Shown: positions 1 through 5,409 of the stretch, in pieces
Position numbering within the stretch: position 1 is the stretch's first letter
Layout of the letters: every line of letters begins with the position of its first letter
Source: Defluviicoccus sp.
Lineage (GTDB): Bacteria > Pseudomonadota > Alphaproteobacteria > Rhodospirillales > Defluviicoccaceae
Assembly: GCA_013414705.1 (NCBI GenBank)
Contig: CP058705.1
Span: 4,195,118-4,200,526, forward strand
Reading direction: 5' to 3'
Length of the DNA stretch: 5,409 nt
Made by a program: the position numbers and the translations under genes
Notes under the pieces: model-generated
Told to the model about the DNA's origin: nothing
The model's database searches: none
What the model saw: only the letters and a program-made list of their open reading frames with translations

Positions 1-183
1 CCTTTCGCCATATAGGATCACGTGTCTTCCGCGTTCCCCTACTGTATCCACAATTTTTGCTGCCTGTTCTTGCCGTCCTGCAAACAACTCAGCAACAGCT
101 ATAGGAGCAGAGGGAGTAAAAAGTTGGTTTGCTTCAAACCGTTTCGCTGCGATGTCGTCTTGGCTGATGGTGCGCCGAGCCAT
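1..183 (-). CDS. N-terminus of a probable P-loop ATPase (partial, runs off left edge)
   Basis: The minus strand reads open from an ATG at 183 to the window edge, giving 61 residues with no stop. The protein begins MARRTISQDDIAAKRF and continues through FTPSAPIAVAELFAGRQEQ to end HVILYGER. A 'TP..PI....LF.GR..Q' segment followed by a hydrophobic strand and YGER is the usual lead-in to a GxxGxGKT/S Walker A loop in AAA/STAND-like ATPases, so the next residues, outside the window, should be the P-loop. The start is well supported: AGGAG lies 9 nt upstream and a promoter-like pair lies further upstream. The gene is divergent from the transposase and from the unknown gene at 1413. Its function cannot be told from this fragment. 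Proteins of this general type occur in accessory and defence-like loci, but that is only family-level knowledge. Confidence 0.75.
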   Translation of the reverse strand, partial: MARRTISQDDIAAKRFEANQLFTPSAPIAVAELFAGRQEQAAKIVDTVGERGRHVILYGER

Positions 184-192
184 CTGCAAACT

Positions 193-197
193 CTCCT
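193..197 (-). promoter_or_regulatory. Ribosome binding site of the left-edge ATPase gene
   Basis: The minus strand reads AGGAG here, 9 nt before the ATG at 183. It is a good Shine-Dalgarno match and is the main reason for choosing this start. Confidence 0.7.
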
Positions 198-210
198 GAC
201 TGGTGCCGAC

Positions 211-239
211 TTGATACACTAACTGCCTTAGTTGGTAAA
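211..239 (-). promoter_or_regulatory. Candidate sigma70-type promoter for the left-edge ATPase gene
   Basis: On the minus strand TTTACC (234-239) and TATCAA (211-216) are separated by exactly 17 nt. Each matches 4 of 6 consensus bases. Transcription would start near 204 and give a short leader of about 20 nt carrying the AGGAG site. The spacer holds an inverted repeat (218-236). The match is by eye only. If GGTAAAG at 234 is instead the end of the IS1-type element, the -35 box would be supplied by the element. Confidence 0.4.
218..236. repeat. Short inverted repeat in the ATPase promoter (possible operator)
   Basis: ACTAACT and AGTTGGT are arms around a 5-nt centre, GCCTT. Six of seven positions pair as Watson-Crick, and the seventh is a G-T. 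It lies almost entirely within the spacer of the candidate promoter, where a repressor dimer would block transcription. No regulator is visible in the window, so operator function is inference. Confidence 0.35.
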
Positions 240-311
240 GTAGTCATCGCACTTGAAGTCGGGGCGTGCCTTTTCTTGACGCTAAGCATAAAAGTTCATA
301 TCATTCCCGGC

Positions 312-1199
312 ATGAACAAGCTTCCGATCGCGCAGCGCGCCCAAATGCTCAACCTTCTCTGCGAGGGCTCATCCATGCGGTCGGTATCTCGTCTGACCGA
401 TGTGAGCATCAACACCGTCTCAAAGCTGTTGGTCGATGCCGGGAAGTTCTGTGCTGGATTTCATGATGCAAAAGTACGGGACGTTAAGGCCGGGCGTGTT
501 CAGGTCGATGAGATTTGGAGCTTCTGCTACGCCAAGCAGAAGAACGTGAAGACGGCCAAGGCTGCCCCGGAAGAAGCTGGCGACGCGTGGACCTGGGTAG
601 CGATCGAGGCCGACACAAAGCTTATCGTCTCGCACCTCGTTGGTGGCCGTGATGGCGAATACGCACGCGAGTTCATGTGCGATGTCAGAGACAGGCTGGC
701 GAACCGTGTGCAGCTCACCAGTGACGGACATCGGGCGTATCTGGATGCGGTCGAAACCGCGTTCGGAGACGATGTGGACTACGCGATGCTGGAAAAGCTG
801 TTCGGTCAGGCGCCAGAAGGTCAGCGCCGCTACAGCCCTCCGGTAATTGTCGGAACCCGCACCCGCTGCTGCACTGGCAAGCCTGATCCGAAGCACATCA
901 GCACCAGCTATGCCGAGCGGCAGAATCTCACGATGCGGATGCACATGCGCCGTTTCACGCGGCTGACGAATGGCTTCTCAAAGAAGTTCGAAAACCACGC
1001 GCACATGGTTGCGATCTATTCCGTCTGGTACAATTGGGTGCGCATCCACAAGACGCTGCGGGTTACGCCAGCAATGGCCGCAGGCCTCACCGACCGGCTT
1101 TGGGGCTGGGAAGAGCTGATTGAGATGATGGATGCGGATCAACCCACGCAGAAGCGCGGGCCATACAAGAAACGAGCGTCGATGGTCCAATCAGACTGA
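312..1199 (+). CDS. IS1-family transposase
   Basis: This is a DDE transposase of the IS1 type (InsB-like catalytic domain), in a single open frame of 295 residues rather than the frameshifted insA/insB pair of classic IS1. Residues 21-42 form a helix-turn-helix-like segment (SMRSVSRLTDVSINTVSKLL). The catalytic acids are recognisable: D66 in VDEIWSF, D138 in SDGHRAY and E202 in YAERQN. They are followed by the arginine-rich stretch MRMHMRRFTRLTNGFSKKFE and the motif YNWVRIHKTLRVTPAMAAG. The C-terminus is basic (KRGPYKKR). I chose the ATG at 312 because MNKLPIAQRAQML is the natural family start. A TTG at 276 could extend the frame by 12 residues but has no ribosome binding site. The gene appears intact, so the protein may be active. 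Clear terminal inverted repeats and a target duplication were not found. Confidence 0.9.
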   Translation: MNKLPIAQRAQMLNLLCEGSSMRSVSRLTDVSINTVSKLLVDAGKFCAGFHDAKVRDVKAGRVQVDEIWSFCYAKQKNVKTAKAAPEEAGDAWTWVAIEADTKLIVSHLVGGRDGEYAREFMCDVRDRLANRVQLTSDGHRAYLDAVETAFGDDVDYAMLEKLFGQAPEGQRRYSPPVIVGTRTRCCTGKPDPKHISTSYAERQNLTMRMHMRRFTRLTNGFSKKFENHAHMVAIYSVWYNWVRIHKTLRVTPAMAAGLTDRLWGWEELIEMMDADQPTQKRGPYKKRASMVQSD

Positions 1200-1342
1200 A
1201 ACGATCTCAGATAAACGGAGCGCGGACTCGAATGATGTCGCTTTTGCAAGAACGACGATCCCATTTCTCCCAATTACGTCGCATTCTTCAAAGACAAAAA
1301 TCCATCGAATCCGAGATGTTCTGCCTCACAATCCACGATTGT

Positions 1343-1370
1343 TTGACGTGATAGTGTAGCAATATACAAT
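1343..1370 (+). promoter_or_regulatory. Candidate sigma70 promoter for the unknown gene at 1413
   Basis: TTGACG (1343-1348) and TACAAT (1365-1370) are separated by 16 nt, and each box matches 5 of 6 consensus bases. This is the best promoter-like sequence in the window. Transcription would begin near 1377, leaving a leader of about 36 nt to the ATG at 1413. Five-base arms ATTGT (1338-1342) and ACAAT (1366-1370) bracket the promoter and might form a weak operator, though that could be chance. Confidence 0.55.
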
Positions 1371-1399
1371 TTTGTTCCACACGCGGTTTGCCTCATGGC

Positions 1400-1404
1400 A
1401 AGGA
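1400..1404 (+). promoter_or_regulatory. Ribosome binding site that decides the start at 1413
   Basis: AAGGA lies 8 nt before the ATG at 1413. The upstream in-frame ATG at 1395 has no Shine-Dalgarno sequence, and the AAGGA falls inside its would-be coding region. This favours the shorter protein. Confidence 0.6.
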
Positions 1405-1412
1405 CGTCATCC

Positions 1413-2129
1413 ATGACTACAAGCTCCATTCCGCACCGGCACACCCCACGCATTTCTGTTAACGACCTCGCGCGGTATATGGTCTCCTCTCCGACAGCTC
1501 AGGTAGGCATAATCAGACGTGCCCGCGATGCGATTATTCCGCCCGTCACACGGTACAGGGACGCCCGTAAGCCGCTCTGTTCATATTTAACAGATCGATC
1601 CAGATCTGTGAATCCGCTTGTTTCTGCGGAGCAAATGTTATTACAGCGCGCGGAAGACCCCAGCGAAAGCTCGTTTCGTCAAGATGACGCAAAACAAACA
1701 ATTGCCGTCTTGAACGCAATCCAAGGAATGTCAAATCAGCTTGGATCGTTTGATTTTCATCATGCTCCAAATAGCCAATCACCAGTTGTGATCTGTGGGG
1801 TCGAAATTTCAGTTCGCGCCGATCTACTTGTTTACAGCACGGTTCGGAGCAAACAGCAGATAGGTGCAGCGATATTCAGGCTTAGCCAGGATGACGCGGA
1901 AACCGACGCTGCCAGGGTGAAGCGTAAGAAGATGGGACAGTATGTTGCCACCCTTGCACGAATCCATCTCGATAAAAACATCACGTCTGAACGCATTGCC
2001 GCGAGCCGCCTATGCATGTCAATTGATGTTCAGCACGGAGAGGTGTTTCAGGCGCCGGCGGCGGCGCAGCTAACGAGCAATATCGAGAATGCCTGTAGGT
2101 TTATAGCTGCGCTCTGGCAGACGGCCTAA
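1413..2129 (+). CDS. Conserved-looking protein of unknown function, island-borne
   Basis: The 238-residue soluble protein has no signal peptide or membrane segment. I do not recognise a named domain. The N-terminal part (about 25-60) is basic: VGIIRRARDA, then VTRYRDARKPLCSYL. The middle (about 124-158) has two hydrophobic strands, VVICGVEISVRADLLVY and IGAAIFRLS, then a charged linker with KRKKMGQYVATLARIHL and a C-terminal strand-helix pair, CMSIDVQHGEVFQAP and IENACRFIAALW. I recall similar unnamed alphaproteobacterial proteins with this C-terminal order. The strand-D-strand layout loosely suggests a PD-(D/E)XK nuclease-like fold, but no convincing E-x-K motif follows ADLLV, so I do not assign it. 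Base use is more A/T-rich than the genes to the right. A longer start at 1395 adds six residues and is less likely. The stop lies only 3 nt from the convergent stop of the truncated lipoprotein. Confidence 0.75.
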   Translation: MTTSSIPHRHTPRISVNDLARYMVSSPTAQVGIIRRARDAIIPPVTRYRDARKPLCSYLTDRSRSVNPLVSAEQMLLQRAEDPSESSFRQDDAKQTIAVLNAIQGMSNQLGSFDFHHAPNSQSPVVICGVEISVRADLLVYSTVRSKQQIGAAIFRLSQDDAETDAARVKRKKMGQYVATLARIHLDKNITSERIAASRLCMSIDVQHGEVFQAPAAAQLTSNIENACRFIAALWQTA

Positions 2130-2132
2130 ATT

Positions 2133-2342
2133 TCAAACTGAGACACTACCGGCGTTGCTGGCCACATCCACCTGATCGGCGTACTGCTTACACTCGGCCA
2201 GATCCTGCTGGTACTTGGCGTTGTCGACACCTTTGGTGTCGATGATCGGATCGGAGGAGCAGGCGCCCACGCACAGGGTGCCTATGCTCAGGGCGCCCAT
2301 GCTCAGGGCGGTGGCGATCAGGACAGCGGGAGACCTTGGCAT
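2133..2342 (-). CDS. Small lipoprotein, apparently C-terminally truncated at the island junction
   Basis: The frame gives 69 residues. It starts MPRSPAVLIATALSMG and contains a hydrophobic signal segment ending in a lipobox-like VGAC (Cys about residue 28), so the product should be lipid-anchored after signal peptidase II cleavage. The mature part reads CSSDPIIDTKGVDNAKYQQD, then LAECKQYADQV. From memory this is the conserved front of a small alphaproteobacterial outer-membrane family that normally continues into a glycine-zipper domain. Here it ends after VASNAGSVSV at a stop in the low-GC side of the junction, so the zipper half is missing. The gene follows rlmN on the same strand by 43 nt and may be cotranscribed with it. 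The SD sequence is weak (GGA about 7 nt upstream). The remnant is probably non-functional, but it has an intact start and stop. Confidence 0.7.
   Translation of the reverse strand: MPRSPAVLIATALSMGALSIGTLCVGACSSDPIIDTKGVDNAKYQQDLAECKQYADQVDVASNAGSVSV
2269..2313. repeat. Three degenerate 15-bp tandem repeats in the lipoprotein signal sequence
   Basis: Units at 2269-2283, 2284-2298 and 2299-2313 share the core ATGCTCAGGGCG. The last two are near identical and the first is diverged. On the minus strand they encode ALSMG, ALSIG and TLCVG, so the hydrophobic core of the signal peptide is built from a repeated pentapeptide. Repeat-unit changes would lengthen or shorten the signal peptide in frame. 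Confidence 0.65.
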
Positions 2343-2385
2343 GGATGATCCATCATCATGGCGGGATACGGGCGTCATGGTGAGG

Positions 2386-3597
2386 CTAGCGGATGCGAAC
2401 CGGCGGCTTTCGGTGACGCGCAGGCCTTGGGGGTCGATCGCCGAGACCGGACGTGTGGTGATCGTCGGCAATGCCAGCGGCGCGCCGCGCTTTCAGCCGC
2501 GACAGCCGTTCGTGCTCGCTGGCCGAACGGAGCTGGCCGCACGCAGCCATGATATCGCGGCCGCGCGGGGTGCGCAGCGGTGCGGTATAGCCGGCATCGT
2601 TGAGGATACGGGCGAAACGCTGCATCGTTTCGTCGGTCGAGCACTCGAAGCTGGACCCTGGCCACGGATTGAATGGGATCAGGTTGAACTTCGCAGGGAT
2701 GCCGGCGACCAGACGGGCCAGCGCCTTGGCATCCGCCGGCGAGTCGTTGACGCCCTTCAGCATCACGTATTCGAAGGTAATCCGCCGGGCGTTGTCGGCG
2801 CCGGGGTAATCGCGGCAGGCCTGGATCAGCTCGGCGATCGGGTATTTGCGGTTGATCGGAACCAGCACGTCGCGAAGCTCGTCGGTGACCGCATGCAGGC
2901 TGATGGCAAGCTTGACTCCCAGCTCGGCACCAACGCGCCGGATCATCGGCACGACGCCCGACGTCGACAGCGTGATCCGGCGGCGCGAAATCGCGATCCC
3001 TTCCGGATCCATCGCGATCCTGAGTGCGGCGGCGACGTTGTCATAGTTGAACAGCGGTTCGCCCATGCCCATCAGCACGATGTTGGAGAGCAGCCGCTCG
3101 CCGGTGGGCGAGGGCCATTCGCCGTAGGAATCGCGCGCCACCAGCAGCTGGCCGACGATCTCGCCGGCGCTCAGGTTGCGCACCAGCCGCTGGGTGCCGG
3201 TATGGCAGAATTTGCAGGTGAGTGTGCAGCCGACCTGCGAGGACACGCACAGCGCCCCGCGGTCCGCTTCCGGAATGAAGACGGCTTCCGCTTCATTGCC
3301 GTCTTCGAAGTGCAGCAGCCACTTGCGCGTGCCGTCCTCGGAGCGCTGCTCGATCCGCACATCCGGCCGGGCGACCGAAAACCGCTGCGTGAGCCGCTCG
3401 CGCAGGCCCTTCGAGAGCGTGGTCATGGCCTGGAAGTCGGCCGCACCCCGGTGATAGATCCAGTGCCAAAGCTGGCGCGCCCGAAACGGGGCTTCGCCCA
3501 GTTCAGCCATCCGCCGCGCCAGTTCGGCACGCTCCAGACCGAGCAGGCTGACCCGCTGCACCGGGGTCTCCTCAGTGCTCTCCAACGCGCTCAGCAT
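2386..3597 (-). CDS. rlmN: 23S rRNA (adenine(2503)-C(2))-methyltransferase RlmN
   Basis: RlmN is a cytosolic radical-SAM enzyme that methylates C2 of A2503 in 23S rRNA (and A37 of some tRNAs) via a methyl-cysteine intermediate. From the ATG at 3597 the product is 403 residues, near the usual 350-400. The N-terminal domain includes [14 protein letters not shown]. The 4Fe-4S motif CTLTCKFC has cysteines at about 124, 128 and 131. An upstream cysteine at about 117 in ALCVSSQVG and a late cysteine at about 353 in [11 protein letters not shown] correspond to the E. coli catalytic Cys118 and Cys355. [13 protein letters not shown] is the glycine-rich SAM-contacting strand, and [12 protein letters not shown] and LIPFNPWPG are family hallmarks. 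The start at 3597 overlaps the rhodanese stop (ATGCTGA), suggesting translational coupling. An ATG at 3636 would add 13 residues. The last 25 or so residues form a Pro/Arg/His-rich tail with no obvious role. Confidence 0.95.
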   Translation of the reverse strand: MLSALESTEETPVQRVSLLGLERAELARRMAELGEAPFRARQLWHWIYHRGAADFQAMTTLSKGLRERLTQRFSVARPDVRIEQRSEDGTRKWLLHFEDGNEAEAVFIPEADRGALCVSSQVGCTLTCKFCHTGTQRLVRNLSAGEIVGQLLVARDSYGEWPSPTGERLLSNIVLMGMGEPLFNYDNVAAALRIAMDPEGIAISRRRITLSTSGVVPMIRRVGAELGVKLAISLHAVTDELRDVLVPINRKYPIAELIQACRDYPGADNARRITFEYVMLKGVNDSPADAKALARLVAGIPAKFNLIPFNPWPGSSFECSTDETMQRFARILNDAGYTAPLRTPRGRDIMAACGQLRSASEHERLSRLKARRAAGIADDHHTSGLGDRPPRPARHRKPPVRIR

Positions 3598-4046
3598 GAA
3601 GGACACGGTTTGAGCGATGCCCCGCTGCGGGCCCATGCCGAGACACCGCCTGCCATGCTGTAGATGCTGTGATCGTCATCCTGCGCCGAAAGCATCTGCG
3701 CCGCCGCAGCCGAGCGATTGCCGGAGCGGCAGATCAGGACAAGCGGTGCGTCGGGTTTGACCTGTGAGCGCACCGCTTCCACGAATCCTGCGACCGGTTG
3801 GCCATTGGCATCGAAAGCGGTGATCAGCAAACTACCGGGAACAACGCCGGTGGCCCGCCATTCGTCCGGGCGCCGCACATCCACGACCACCGCTCCTGAC
3901 TGCGCAAGAGCCTGTGCTTCGGTGACATCGATGTTCTGCACGCCCGATGGTGCCGCACCCGATGGTGCAGCAATAATGGCCGCGGCTGAACCTGCCAGTC
4001 CTGCCGCAACCATAATCGACCGAAACAGTCGTCCGATAATCGACAT
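3591..4046 (-). CDS. Exported single-domain rhodanese-like protein
   Basis: The 151-residue product has an N-terminal signal-like segment ([20 protein letters not shown], cleavage probably near residues 25-32), followed by one rhodanese domain. [20 protein letters not shown] (54-72) is the conserved DVR-x-x-x-E-W region. [13 protein letters not shown] (104-116) is the active-site loop with catalytic Cys106. [12 protein letters not shown] (131-142) is the C-terminal signature. It probably moves sulfane sulfur in the periplasm; the substrate is unknown. The protein ends KPCPSC, a terminal CxxC that could be a redox or metal site. I chose the ATG at 4046 because it gives a signal peptide and has GGGAG 4 nt upstream. 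The longer frame to 4175 would overlap the IalB gene. It lies between the IalB gene and rlmN on one strand, and its stop overlaps the rlmN start. Confidence 0.85.
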   Translation of the reverse strand: MSIIGRLFRSIMVAAGLAGSAAAIIAAPSGAAPSGVQNIDVTEAQALAQSGAVVVDVRRPDEWRATGVVPGSLLITAFDANGQPVAGFVEAVRSQVKPDAPLVLICRSGNRSAAAAQMLSAQDDDHSIYSMAGGVSAWARSGASLKPCPSC

Positions 4047-4071
4047 GCTGCTCCCAGCCCCGTCTGCCCGA

Positions 4072-4101
4072 CCCACAGCGGCCTTTGCAGCAAAGTGTGG
4101 G
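4072..4101 (-). promoter_or_regulatory. Hairpin in the leader between the IalB and rhodanese genes
   Basis: CCCACA (4072-4077) pairs with TGTGGG (4096-4101). Inside, CTTTGC (4083-4088) pairs with GCAAAG (4090-4095). The inner pair is contiguous with the outer stem on one side and separated by a 5-nt GCGGC bulge on the other. No T-run follows on either strand, so it is not a standard intrinsic terminator. It could stabilise or separate the messages of the two genes, or structure the rhodanese leader about 25 nt before its start. Confidence 0.4.
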
Positions 4102-4152
4102 GCGGGGGCAAAAGCTTGGCAAGGGGTTACCCGCAGCTCCTCGCGCTGGACT

Positions 4153-4670
4153 CTAGTTCGGGCAGGCCGCGTCAATCGCCTTGTAAGCGGCGGTGAAGCC
4201 CGACAGGGAATAGGTATCGGTGGTCAGCGTCCCGCGGCTGGAGGTGCCCCGGATGACCATCGTTTGCCCGGCCTTCATCGCGGCCACCAGCGCCCGGTCG
4301 GCCGCCGCGTCCGATGCCCAGGCATTGCCGCCACGGGTGAACAGCGAGAACTTACGGCCGTCGATGTCGACGCTGACGTCCTTGCCGTCCTTGTAGGTGT
4401 AGCCAGCGGTCACACTGACCTCTCCGACCACGTTGTCGGCTGGGCGATGCGTGACGAGAACGTAGGTGTCACCCCGCTTCGTATATTTGCCTTCGGCCTT
4501 TTGGGCGCGCTGCCGATGTAGCACACCTTGCTGGTGCCGCTCCCATCGGTCTGCGCGGTCCAATCGCCGTAGACTCCAAGAATCTGACTTTGGGCGAGCG
4601 CCGGCTGCGCCATTGCGCCGCCGGCGGCGATCGCGATCGCCGCGATCATGACCTGCGGTTGCCGTATCAT
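4153..4670 (-). pseudogene. IalB-family (invasion-associated locus B) secreted protein gene, frameshifted
   Basis: The gene is split over two frames. From the ATG at 4670 the first frame reads MIRQPQVMIAAIAIAAGGAM, a signal peptide with a likely cleavage site after ALA, then ILGVYGDWTAQTDGSGTSKV and CYIGSAPK. After that it becomes unrelated sequence. The second frame picks up exactly there with EGKYTKRGDTYVLVTHRPAD and runs through VSVTAGYTYKDG, GRKFSLFTRGGNAWA and KAGQTMVIRGTSSRGTLTTD to a stop at 4153, all typical of the IalB family. The break lies at CCCAAAAGG on the minus strand (4497-4505). One more A would join the two parts into about 172 residues, the normal family size. A one-base deletion, a sequencing error or a -1 slip on the A-run are all possible. 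The family is periplasmic or secreted. Its role outside Bartonella is poorly known. The gene is divergent from the asparaginase gene. Confidence 0.85.
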
Positions 4671-4771
4671 GAGTGCGTGGATAGCGGCTGCAGCGCGGCT
4701 TGCCAAGCGATGATCGGGTGACGATCGGCAGGTGGGGTAGGACAAACTCACTAAATGCCGGAAATTAAGGC

Positions 4772-4775
4772 GGAG
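4772..4775 (+). promoter_or_regulatory. Ribosome binding site of the asparaginase gene
   Basis: GGAG lies 8 nt before the ATG at 4784 and supports that start. No clear -35/-10 pair was found in the 113-nt divergent region between this gene and the IalB gene. Confidence 0.5.
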
Positions 4776-4783
4776 ACAGGGCA

Positions 4784-5409
4784 ATGGCGAATCCGGTTGT
4801 GGTGGAAATCTGGCGCGGTTCAGTCGTCGAAAGCCGGCATCGTGGGGCGGTTGCGGTCGTTGATCTGCGCGGAAGCCTCGTTGCGGGGTGGGGAGATATC
4901 GTCCAGCCGGTCTTTCCACGCTCGGCGGTCAAGCCGTTGCAGGCAATCCCGCTCGTCGAAAGCGGGGCGGCCGACCGGTTCGGGCTTTCGCAGCGGGAAC
5001 TCGCACTCGCCTGCGCCTCACATGCGGGCGAGCCGGCGCACGTGACCGCCGTGGCGACGTGGCTTGGACGTCTGGGCCTCAGCGAGACGGACCTGGTGTG
5101 TGGTCCGCATCTGCCGCCGCAGGATGCCGCGGCGCGTGCGCTGCTGGCGGCCGGCCTTGCGCCTTCCCGGCTGCACAACAACTGCTCGGGCAAGCATGCC
5201 GGGTTCCTGACCCTGGCACTCGATCTCGGCGGACCCACCGCCGGCTACGGGCAGGCTTCGCATCGGGTACAACAGCTCGCGCGCCGGGCCATCGCCGAGA
5301 CGGGAGGTGCGGATGCTGATGCAGGAACGTTGGCGGGTGACGGCTGCGGCGTGCCGACGATGGCGCTGCCGCTCACGGCTCTCGCGCGCAGCTTCGCCGT
5401 CCTGGCTGA
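4784..5409 (+). CDS. Asparaginase of the R. etli ReAV (class 3, zinc) type, partial at right edge
   Basis: The window holds 208 residues of a protein usually about 330-340 long. The family hydrolyses L-asparagine to aspartate and ammonia, in the cytosol as there is no signal peptide. Key motifs are present: FPRSAVKPLQAIPLVESGAA with the Ser47/Lys50 pair, LACASHAGEPAHV, HNNCSGKHAGFL with Cys134 and Lys137, and DGCGVPTMALPL with Cys188. These match, one residue earlier, the Ser48, Lys51, Cys135, Lys138 and Cys189 described for R. etli ReAV, where the cysteines bind zinc. The start at 4784 has GGAG 8 nt upstream, and the family begins with NPVVVEIWRG. The last visible residues are in the LARSFAVLA helix, and the remainder lies outside. 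The gene is divergent from the IalB gene, 113 nt away. Confidence 0.93.
   Translation, partial: MANPVVVEIWRGSVVESRHRGAVAVVDLRGSLVAGWGDIVQPVFPRSAVKPLQAIPLVESGAADRFGLSQRELALACASHAGEPAHVTAVATWLGRLGLSETDLVCGPHLPPQDAAARALLAAGLAPSRLHNNCSGKHAGFLTLALDLGGPTAGYGQASHRVQQLARRAIAETGGADADAGTLAGDGCGVPTMALPLTALARSFAVLA

Noticed and set aside
420..944. A 174-codon minus-strand open frame inside the transposase gene
   Set aside because: It lies opposite an intact, motif-complete transposase and resembles nothing known.
1132..1359. A 75-codon plus-strand frame overlapping the transposase end and the following gap
   Set aside because: It has no ribosome binding site or motif, and most of it overlaps the transposase end or the promoter region. 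The gap 1200-1412 looks non-coding.
2340..2360. Near-palindrome CATGGATGAT/ATCATCATG over the lipoprotein start codon
   Set aside because: The loop is only two bases and the stem is AT-rich with a bulge. A role in translation control is possible but not supportable.
2215..3663. A 482-codon open frame on the plus strand opposite rlmN
   Set aside because: It is antisense to a clear rlmN. The translation is Arg/Ala/Asp-rich low-complexity sequence without motifs, as expected from high-GC mirror frames.
3718..4521. A 267-codon plus-strand open frame opposite the rhodanese and IalB genes
   Set aside because: It mirrors two recognisable genes, spans their intergenic gap and shows no domain.
4712..4726. 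GATCG-ggtga-CGATC inverted repeat between the divergent IalB and asparaginase genes
   Set aside because: Five-base arms are short enough to be chance in GC-rich DNA, and no promoter boxes could be placed around it.
4888..5319. Plus-strand frame overlapping the asparaginase gene, and minus-strand frames at 4765-5272
   Set aside because: The asparaginase frame has all the catalytic motifs. The others are shadow frames of GC-rich DNA.

Overview
The window joins two kinds of DNA. Positions 1 to about 2140 look like accessory (island) DNA: visibly richer in A and T, with an IS1-type transposase between two divergent genes of unknown role. From about 2140 to the right end the DNA is GC-rich with strong third-position G/C bias and carries housekeeping and envelope genes. 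The right-hand proteins (an RlmN, an IalB-type secreted protein, an asparaginase of the Rhizobium etli ReAV type, a small DPIIDTKGVD-type lipoprotein) point to an alphaproteobacterium, most likely of the order Sphingomonadales. This is an inference from protein character and gene order, not from a database search.

Layout, left to right. (1) A minus-strand gene starts at 183 and runs off the left edge. Only its N-terminus is present, and it reads like the start of a P-loop ATPase cut off just before its Walker A motif. It has a good ribosome binding site and a plausible promoter with an inverted repeat in the spacer. (2) A plus-strand IS1-family DDE transposase (312-1199). (3) A plus-strand gene of unknown function (1413-2129) with its own near-consensus promoter. 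(4) At about 2133-2150 the island abuts the chromosome inside a lipoprotein gene, so that gene keeps its signal peptide and conserved N-terminal segment but appears to lack its expected C-terminal half. (5) Minus-strand genes read right to left: IalB-family gene (frameshifted), secreted single-domain rhodanese, rlmN, truncated lipoprotein. The rhodanese stop codon overlaps the preferred rlmN start. (6) A divergent plus-strand asparaginase gene starts at 4784 and runs off the right edge.

How they fit together. rlmN and the asparaginase are ordinary metabolic or RNA-modification genes, and the IalB and rhodanese products are exported. The points most worth a second look are the insertion junction in the lipoprotein gene, the single-base frameshift at a CCCAAAAGG run in the IalB gene, and the island pair of a divergent ATPase and an unknown protein, with a transposase between them. 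No RNA genes or CRISPR arrays were seen. No convincing intrinsic terminators were seen.
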